A stretch of DNA of 7,104 bases, taken from Eubacteriales Family XIII. Incertae Sedis bacterium. Its GTDB lineage: Bacteria > Bacillota > Clostridia > Peptostreptococcales > Anaerovoracaceae. Positions within the stretch are counted from its first letter, which is position 1. Every line of letters begins with the position of its first letter. Location: positions 1-7,104 of the forward strand of contig JAISEX010000159.1 of the NCBI GenBank assembly GCA_031263875.1. The letters are read 5' to 3'. The translations under genes and the position numbers were made by a program. Under the pieces are notes generated by a model. It saw only the letters and a program-made list of their open reading frames with translations, did no database searches and had not been told where the DNA came from. This document shows, in pieces, positions 1-4,831 of this stretch.

Positions 1-82
1 CCGTTTTATTGGAACGGGAATATTTTTTATACTGCGAAATGCGTCTGCCTGTTCCTTTTCCCTCTCAATAATCGACCGCGTA

Positions 83-100
83 AGTCGCAAACTTGCACAT
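83..100. promoter_or_regulatory. Possible degenerate fourth operator copy
   Basis: The left half AGTCGC followed by a 6-nt spacer matches the dyads at 130-188, but the right half reads GCACAT instead of GCGACA. It lies about 47 bp (centre to centre) upstream of the first clear site. It may be a weak outlying site or chance. Confidence 0.25.
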
Positions 101-129
101 TTTATTATTGAATATAAGAAATTCCGCCA

Positions 130-188
130 TGTCGCCCATTTGCCACATTGTCGCAAAATAGCGACATTCGTGTCGCCCATTTGCGACA
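130..188. promoter_or_regulatory. Three tandem dyad operators (putative upstream activator sites)
   Basis: Three 18-bp sites of the form TGTCGC-N6-GCGACA stand in a row at 130-147, 149-166 and 171-188. The second and third are perfect dyads; the first has one mismatch (GCCACA). The spacer is CCATTT in sites 1 and 3 and AAAATA in site 2. Centres are 19 and 22 bp apart, close to two helical turns, so bound dimers would lie on similar faces of the DNA. The array lies about 185-230 bp upstream of the start point predicted from the sigma-54 promoter at 339-356, the usual place for enhancer-binding-protein sites. The half-site spacing (TGT-N12-ACA) differs from the NifA consensus TGT-N10-ACA, so I do not name the regulator; no regulator gene is in the window. 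Confidence 0.75.
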
Positions 189-276
189 AATATGCGTTTT
201 TCCTCATTCCGTCCTCTTATTATACCAACTCACCACACGGCATAAGTAAAATTTATGGCATAAAATTTCGGCGGGT

Positions 277-289
277 TATCAAACGGTTC
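277..289 (+). promoter_or_regulatory. IHF-like bending site
   Basis: TATCAAACGGTTC matches the IHF consensus WATCAANNNNTTR at all but the last position. It lies between the operator array and the sigma-54 promoter, where DNA bending helps the distant activator reach RNA polymerase. Just upstream, an AT-rich imperfect direct repeat beginning GGCATAA (239-254 and 257-268) could add flexibility. If the host lacks IHF, HU or intrinsic bending may take this role; a 12-of-13 match also occurs by chance. Confidence 0.35.
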
Positions 290-338
290 TGGCGATAAAA
301 AATGGCCGTTTCCGCAATTCCCGCCCGCTCTTCCCGCC

Positions 339-356
339 TTGGCACGGTACTTGCTT
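339..356 (+). promoter_or_regulatory. Sigma-54 (RpoN) -24/-12 promoter
   Basis: The sequence TTGGCACG-GTAC-TTGCTT matches the sigma-54 consensus TTGGCACG-N4-TTGCT at every defined base. The invariant GG (341-342) and GC (353-354) are separated by exactly 10 nt. The predicted start is near 366, leaving a leader of about 125 nt before the glycyl radical enzyme gene. Sigma-54 promoters require an ATP-driven enhancer-binding protein, which fits the operator array at 130-188. Expression is therefore expected to be tightly switched, probably by the pathway substrate. Confidence 0.88.
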
Positions 357-490
357 TATATTATGTTGAAGAAGTTACGCGAGCCGTTTATTGTTCGGGT
401 AGCGAGATGGCGGGCAAAAGCGTCACACACGGCGTTCTGCTGCCGGAGCAATAAGCACTTTTAGTCAATAGTAGAGTATGGAGGTACAAC

Positions 491-3091
491 ATGACAGCAA
501 CCGCAAACACGTATCCCGAAAAGATCAGCGCCACCTATCTGGACGAGGCGACCCGGGACAAGGTCAAGAATGTGAAGGTCCTTACGGAGCGGCTTCAGGC
601 CCTCAAGGACGAATGGGAAGCGGCGGAACCGCAGGTTTACGTTGACGACACCCTGCTGTTCACCGAATCGTGGAAGGAAACCGACGGCCTCCCGATCGAC
701 ATCCGTTGGGCGAAGGCTTTCCAGAAACGCATGGAAGAATGCCCCCTCTTTATTCGCGACGATGAAATTATCGTCGGATCGCTGACAAAGTTTATCCGCG
801 GTAACGGTACGCTCTGCGCCATGAAGCCGCACGAAATTTTAAAGATGGCCGAAAGCGGCAAGTTTGACCGCAAGTCTTCGGACATTTCCTCCACGAAGAT
901 CGAGCCGGAAGACCTCGCGGCGCTGAAAGAAGACGCGAAATACTGGATCGAAAACATGCCGCAGAAAAGCACGGTCAATTACGCGATCGAGTACGACATG
1001 GGCGAAGACGCTTTCGACCTTCTGTTCGACCGCACGATGATATTCGAGGGGCGCGGCGTCCGGTACAAGATGGACCGCGGCCTGTTCCAGAATTACAGCG
1101 CGTACGGCGGCGGCGTGTCGCAGGTCAGCGCGAAATGCCTCGACAACGGGCTGAACTACGTGATCAAGCTCGCGAAGGACGAACGCGAACGCATGATGCG
1201 CGAGGGCGATACGCTCGACCCGCGTCAGATTGCCAATGGCACCGGCGGCACGGGTAGCTGCCACGGCACGGCCCAGTTCCTGCGTAAATACTGGTATCTC
1301 GAATCCATTATCATCTCCTGCGAAGCGCTTATCACCTTTGCGAAGCGTCACGCGGATTACGCGCGTTCGCTCGCCGATAAGGAAACCCGCGAGTGGCGGC
1401 GCGAGGAGCTGCTGATGATCGCAGACGCCTGCGACCGCGTTCCCGCCGAGCCCCCGAGAACCTTTATCGAAGCGGTTCAGTCGGCGCGGTTTATGCACCT
1501 CGCCGCGTGGAAGGAAAGCTCCGACCGCCCCGAAGTGCCGATCGGACGCATGGATCAGTATCTGTGGAAATATTATGAGGCCGATAAGGCTGCCGGCAGG
1601 GTCGACGCGCAAAAAGCCGCCGAAGCTCTCGGCGCGTTCTGGCTGAAGATCCGCGAATGCGAAAATCTCGTGACGATACCGCGCGAACAGCGCGCCGCGC
1701 CCGGATCGCTGCTCCCGAACGTCACGCTCTGCGGCGTCGACGAGAATGGCAACGACCTGACCAATGAGCTTTCGTGGATCATCCTCGAAGTTATGTCACA
1801 GATAAAACTCTCCGAACCGGCCGTCTACGTCCGTTATAATCCGGATATGGATCCCAATTTCGTGAAGCACGCGCTCGAATGCAACCGCGAGTTTGGCGGC
1901 GGCAACCCCGCTTTCCTCTCCGACCGCATCGGCACGCAGCGCTATCTCGACCTCGGCGTCCCGATCATCGACGCGTCGAACTGGAATGCCAGCGGCTGCC
2001 TCGGTTACCATTTGGACAGCATGGAGCATATGGGCGGCGGCTACAACCTCTGCCAGCCGAAAGTCCTCGAAGTCGCGCTGAACAACGGCGTCGATCCGCG
2101 GACCGGCATCGAAATCGGCATCAAGACCGGCGACCTGCGCGAAGCCAAGACATTCGATGAGGTTATCGGCGCGTATTACAAGCAGCTCGAATATTTCTCG
2201 CCCCTCCTGATGCGGCTGAAAACCCTCGGTTGGGGAACGGAAATCGTCGACGGTCCGATGAGCGGTCTGCGCGGCGCGATGCAGTATGAAGACTGTATTC
2301 CGACGGGCATGGCGTCACGGGAAGGCGGCGCCCGCTATCCGCAGGGCCGGGCCAGTTGGTTCGGAAGCCGCGGCATGGTCGATCTCGCCGATACGTTTGC
2401 GGCCATCAAGAAGCTCGTTTTCGACGAGAAGAAGGTCAGCATGGGCCAGATCCTCGACGCGTGTCTTGCGAACTGGGAGGGCTTTGACGATATCAAGCAG
2501 CTCTGCCTGAACGCTCCGAAATACGGCAACGACGACGATTATGTCGATGAGATCTACGACGACCTTTCGACGAAGGTCCCGGAGATAATGCAGTCGATCA
2601 AGGATCCGCTGACGGGCGAAACGCCGATGCTGTTTATCGGCGCGGCGGCCGGCCACGTGCAGATCGGCAAGGCCATCGGCGCGCTTCCGAACGGGCGCTC
2701 GGCGGGAACTCCCGTCAACGACGCCGCGTGCTCGGTCATGCCGGGCATGGACGTCAACGGCCCGACGGCGGCGATCAACTCCGCGACGCGCGGCGGTTAC
2801 GCAAAGCCCTACGCGGGATTCGCGATGAACATGAAGTTCTCGAAGGCCGTCCTGAACAACGACGACAAGATCAGCAAGCTCGCATCGCTGATCAAGGCGT
2901 TCAACCGGCGCGACGGCTGGCATGTGCAGTTCAACATCCACAGCCGGGAAGAACTGCTCGAGGCGCAGGAGCATCCCGAGAAACACAAGAACCTCCTCGT
3001 CCGCGTCGGCGGCTACAGCGCGTACTTTATCGACCTGCCGCCGGAGCTGCAGAGCGAGATCGTACAGCGCACGATGCACGAATTCGTATAA
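491..3091 (+). CDS. Glycyl radical enzyme of unassigned reaction (PFL-like family)
   Basis: An 866-residue cytoplasmic glycyl radical enzyme. The C-terminal radical motif RVGGYSAYF places the radical on Gly841, 25 residues from the end. The catalytic cysteine is Cys503 in NASGCLGYHL. Other family marks are PRTFIEAVQ, APKYGNDDDY and the PNGRSAGTPVNDAA segment before the radical domain. The PFL-like barrel covers roughly residues 35-720 and the glycyl domain about 740-866. Length fits aryl-acetate decarboxylases and X-succinate synthases, about 850-900 residues. GRE eliminases and 4-hydroxyphenylacetate decarboxylase carry CxE at the active cysteine; here +2 is Gly505, so those assignments are disfavoured. 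No decarboxylase small subunit is visible. The start is fixed by SD GGAGGT (480-485), 5 nt upstream. It is the first gene after the sigma-54 promoter, with its activase downstream. Family assignment is firm; the substrate is unknown. Confidence 0.97.
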   Translation: MTATANTYPEKISATYLDEATRDKVKNVKVLTERLQALKDEWEAAEPQVYVDDTLLFTESWKETDGLPIDIRWAKAFQKRMEECPLFIRDDEIIVGSLTKFIRGNGTLCAMKPHEILKMAESGKFDRKSSDISSTKIEPEDLAALKEDAKYWIENMPQKSTVNYAIEYDMGEDAFDLLFDRTMIFEGRGVRYKMDRGLFQNYSAYGGGVSQVSAKCLDNGLNYVIKLAKDERERMMREGDTLDPRQIANGTGGTGSCHGTAQFLRKYWYLESIIISCEALITFAKRHADYARSLADKETREWRREELLMIADACDRVPAEPPRTFIEAVQSARFMHLAAWKESSDRPEVPIGRMDQYLWKYYEADKAAGRVDAQKAAEALGAFWLKIRECENLVTIPREQRAAPGSLLPNVTLCGVDENGNDLTNELSWIILEVMSQIKLSEPAVYVRYNPDMDPNFVKHALECNREFGGGNPAFLSDRIGTQRYLDLGVPIIDASNWNASGCLGYHLDSMEHMGGGYNLCQPKVLEVALNNGVDPRTGIEIGIKTGDLREAKTFDEVIGAYYKQLEYFSPLLMRLKTLGWGTEIVDGPMSGLRGAMQYEDCIPTGMASREGGARYPQGRASWFGSRGMVDLADTFAAIKKLVFDEKKVSMGQILDACLANWEGFDDIKQLCLNAPKYGNDDDYVDEIYDDLSTKVPEIMQSIKDPLTGETPMLFIGAAAGHVQIGKAIGALPNGRSAGTPVNDAACSVMPGMDVNGPTAAINSATRGGYAKPYAGFAMNMKFSKAVLNNDDKISKLASLIKAFNRRDGWHVQFNIHSREELLEAQEHPEKHKNLLVRVGGYSAYFIDLPPELQSEIVQRTMHEFV

Positions 3092-3108
3092 GGATGTAAT
3101 AATTATAT

Positions 3109-3138
3109 ATCGCGTCCGGTCATACGACCGGGCGCGAT
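3109..3138 (+). terminator. Strong hairpin after GRE stop (terminator, attenuator or mRNA-end stabiliser)
   Basis: A 13-bp stem pairs 3109-3121 with 3126-3138 around the loop ATAC; the only non-Watson-Crick pair is T3115-G3132. It starts 17 nt after the GRE stop codon. The following AGTTTGGTTCTG is only moderately T-rich, so termination may be partial. Partial termination, or 3'-end protection of the upstream message, would yield more GRE than activase, as expected for an enzyme and its catalytic activator. Confidence 0.5.
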
Positions 3139-3230
3139 AGTTTGGTTCTGTGCGGCGCCGTCATAGCCCACGTACAGGACTGTAAGGGGGACGATGGCAC
3201 AGAGACTTGCGGAGCCATGGCACAAAGCGC

Positions 3231-3459
3231 CGTCGTATTCCGAGCGCATGTCCGGAATGCGGACGATGACAGGGAGCCGGAGCGCAGCGGAGGCGACGCG
3301 CACGGTAGAGCGCCACGGGCTGAAGCCCTGCGCTCCTCGATGTGCGAGGTACAACGGAGCTGAAGCTCCTGTACCTCTGCCAAGGGATAGATGCTCTGTT
3401 TTACCTTGCGGCTGAAGCCGCGTAAAACAGGCATAGCCCAGTGGGGCGAAGCCCCATGC
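3231..3459 (+). repeat. Array of five hairpins, mostly with a C-TGAA-G tip
   Basis: Most of the 416-nt gap between GRE and activase is structured and shows no convincing gene. Visible hairpins: 3231-3265 (CGTC/GACG plus ATTCCG/CGGAAT); 3309-3334 (AGCGC/GCGCT outside, GGGC-TGAA-GCCC inside); 3346-3377 (GAGGTACA/TGTACCTC outside, GGAGC-TGAA-GCTCC inside); 3396-3430 (CTGTTTTAC/GTAAAACAG outside, GCGGC-TGAA-GCCGC inside); and 3442-3456 (TGGGGC-GAA-GCCCCA). The middle three share one plan: an outer stem, a 2-3 nt bulge on the 5' side, an inner stem and a TGAA loop. Stem sequences differ completely while pairing is kept, so RNA or cruciform shape appears to be conserved rather than sequence. Candidates are a repetitive intergenic element or mRNA processing/stability structures. 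I found no small GRE subunit here. Confidence 0.6.
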
Positions 3460-3490
3460 GCTCTCTTGAAATTGCGGATCACCGGCGGCA

Positions 3491-3496
3491 AGGAGG
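3491..3496 (+). promoter_or_regulatory. Ribosome binding site fixing the activase start
   Basis: A perfect AGGAGG lies 11 nt before the ATG at 3508. It rejects the in-frame upstream ATG at 3391, which would add 39 residues translated from the hairpin repeats and has no SD. Confidence 0.85.
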
Positions 3497-3507
3497 AAAG
3501 TGAATTT

Positions 3508-4431
3508 ATGAGTGACATACAAGGCACGGTTTTTAATATTCAGCGGTACAGCATCGACGATGGCCCGGGCATCCGGACCACTGTTTTCGTTAAGGGCTGC
3601 CCGCTGCGCTGCCCGTGGTGTTCCAATCCCGAGTCGCAGAATCCGCGGCCGGAGCTTCTCTACCGTTATACCTCGTGCACCCACTGCGGGACGTGCGTGG
3701 GCACCTGTCCCGAAAACGCTGTCGCGATGGACGAGGCGGGCGAGCTCGCCATCGACCGCGAAAAATGCACGGTCTGCGGCGCGTGCGTTCTGGTCTGTCC
3801 ATCAAAGGCGCTCAATATTACGGGCGAAGTCAAGACGGTTGACGAGGTGATTAAGACCGTCCTGCGCGACGAGTTCTATTATGAGGACGGCGGCGGCGTC
3901 ACCTGTTCGGGTGGCGAGATACTCGCGCAGCCCGAATTTGCGACCGAGATATTCCGGCGGTGCCGGGAACGCGGGATCCATACGAACGCGGACACGTCCG
4001 GTTACGGAAGCAGCGAGGCTTTTAAAGAGATTCTGCAGTACAGCGATCTCTGTTACTTCGACGTCAAACTTCTCGACCCCGAACGGCACGATGAGATCAT
4101 CGGCGTTCCCTTAGGCCGCATTCTGGACAATATGGCGGTGCTTGCGGAAAGCGGCGTCAAAACGGTGCTGCGGTATCCCGTGGTTCCGGGGCTGAACGAC
4201 GACGACGCGAATATCGACGCCATCGCGGGGACCGTAAAGAAGCTCGGCAAACAGGACGACTGGCTCGTGAACATGCTGCCCTACCACCGGTACGGCGAAA
4301 ATAAATACGCGTCCGTCGGCATGGTTTACCCGATACCGGATGTAAGAGATAACACGCCCGAAAACCTCGACCGCGTCGCGGCGCGCCTCGAAAACGCCGG
4401 CATACGCGTCGAGGTATCGAAGCTGGGATAA
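3508..4431 (+). CDS. Glycyl radical enzyme activating enzyme (radical SAM)
   Basis: A 307-residue radical SAM activase. Using S-adenosylmethionine and an electron, it removes a hydrogen from the GRE glycine (expected target Gly841 of the upstream gene). The family opening GTVFNIQRYSIDDGPGIRT is followed by the SAM-cluster motif C31-x3-C35-x2-C38 (KGCPLRCPWCSN). An inserted ferredoxin-like domain has two CxxCxxCxxxC sets, C57-C60-C63-C67 and C87-C90-C93-C97, for two auxiliary [4Fe-4S] clusters. These occur in activases of most GREs other than PFL and anaerobic ribonucleotide reductase. The SAM-binding GGE appears in VTCSGGEI, with Ile where Pro is more usual. Length is typical (about 295-320). 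The gene follows the GRE by 416 nt of hairpin-rich DNA and probably shares its sigma-54 promoter, with reduced read-through. Confidence 0.96.
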   Translation: MSDIQGTVFNIQRYSIDDGPGIRTTVFVKGCPLRCPWCSNPESQNPRPELLYRYTSCTHCGTCVGTCPENAVAMDEAGELAIDREKCTVCGACVLVCPSKALNITGEVKTVDEVIKTVLRDEFYYEDGGGVTCSGGEILAQPEFATEIFRRCRERGIHTNADTSGYGSSEAFKEILQYSDLCYFDVKLLDPERHDEIIGVPLGRILDNMAVLAESGVKTVLRYPVVPGLNDDDANIDAIAGTVKKLGKQDDWLVNMLPYHRYGENKYASVGMVYPIPDVRDNTPENLDRVAARLENAGIRVEVSKLG

Positions 4432-4457
4432 CGACAGCGCAAACAGGGAGAATAAGT

Positions 4458-4619
4458 ATGCAGAGTGAAACGATAAACGATAGTATAACGGCGCTGATTT
4501 GTGAGGGGCGTTGCGCGCATACGAGTTGCCTTGCAGCGCGCGCACCGAGGCAACGTTCGCTACGCTCACTCCTCCGCTCGCTTTGCTCGCTTCGCTGTCC
4601 GTTTTGCCTGCCACGCTAA
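4458..4619 (+). pseudogene. Possible gene start interrupted by the inverted-repeat element
   Basis: An ATG lies 26 nt after the activase stop, with SD GGGAG (4446-4450) at 7-nt spacing. The frame reads MQSETINDS and then enters the repeat element at 4484, giving 53 codons before TAA (4617-4619), mostly element-derived Arg/Leu/Ser/Cys. The native part is too short to identify. It may be the remnant of a small gene cut by the element, or a chance start. I see no continuation of the frame beyond the element. Confidence 0.25.
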
Positions 4620-4694
4620 AGCGTGGGGCAAAAAGGCATCTTTGCGCGGCGAAGCCGTGCAAAGGCCGTCGCCGAACAAATCAGTGTCATTATA
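4484..4694 (+). mobile_element. MITE-like element, copy 1 (about 211 bp)
   Basis: The ends are imperfect terminal inverted repeats: TATAACGGCGCTGATTTG on the left, and the complement of the right end reads TATAATGACACTGATTTG (15 of 18 match). The second copy at 6852-7061 is inverted and about 93% identical by hand alignment (roughly 14 mismatches and one indel). Weaker similarity extends to about 4474-4700. Internal hairpins are at 4602-4633 (TTTTGCC/GGCAAAA plus CCACGCT/AGCGTGG) and 4641-4663 (10-bp stem, GAA loop). In copy 2 the second hairpin keeps its stem and changes only its loop. There is no transposase, so any movement would be in trans. No clear target duplication is visible; TA or TATA at the ends is possible. 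Confidence 0.8.
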
Positions 4695-4831
4695 AAATCT
4701 TATAAGGCCGACTAAGTATATGTAAGCAAAGATTCATTTATGGCAAACGGGAGCGTAGCAGCAACTGGGTAGCGAAGCAACATCACATCCCAAGCGCACA
4801 TTTTATGCTCTAAACAGAAACGAGGGAAACA

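Noticed and set aside
1..17. Hairpin CCGTT/AACGG followed by a T-rich stretch, possible terminator of an upstream gene
   Set aside because: Only a 5-bp stem at the window edge; the upstream gene is not visible.
491..3091. 4-Hydroxyphenylacetate decarboxylase, choline lyase or diol dehydratase assignment
   Set aside because: The CxE glutamate is absent at the active cysteine and no small subunit or accessory genes are nearby.
3195..3210. Second sigma-54-like promoter, TGGCAC-N6-TTGC
   Set aside because: The GG-to-GC distance is 11 nt, not the required 10, and it lies within the repeat-rich spacer.
3194..3415. 73-codon frame with a G-rich stretch before its ATG, possible small GRE subunit
   Set aside because: The SD-like stretch is only 3 nt from the ATG and the translation is largely that of the hairpin repeats. 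It lacks the cysteine pattern and length expected of an iron-sulfur small subunit.
3309..3459. CRISPR array
   Set aside because: The units have different stem sequences and no constant repeat-spacer lengths; only the hairpin tip is shared.
3391..3507. N-terminal extension of the activase from ATG 3391
   Set aside because: No SD, residues come from hairpin repeats, and homologous activases begin near the GTVFNIQRYSIDDGPG segment.
4602..4633. Rho-independent terminator inside the repeat element
   Set aside because: The stem is strong but T residues precede it and A residues follow it, the reverse of a terminator on either strand.
4511..4705. Small frames within the element copies that give similar peptides (also 6709-7047 on the minus strand)
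   Set aside because: The similarity only reflects the repeated DNA; there is no SD and the composition is low in complexity.
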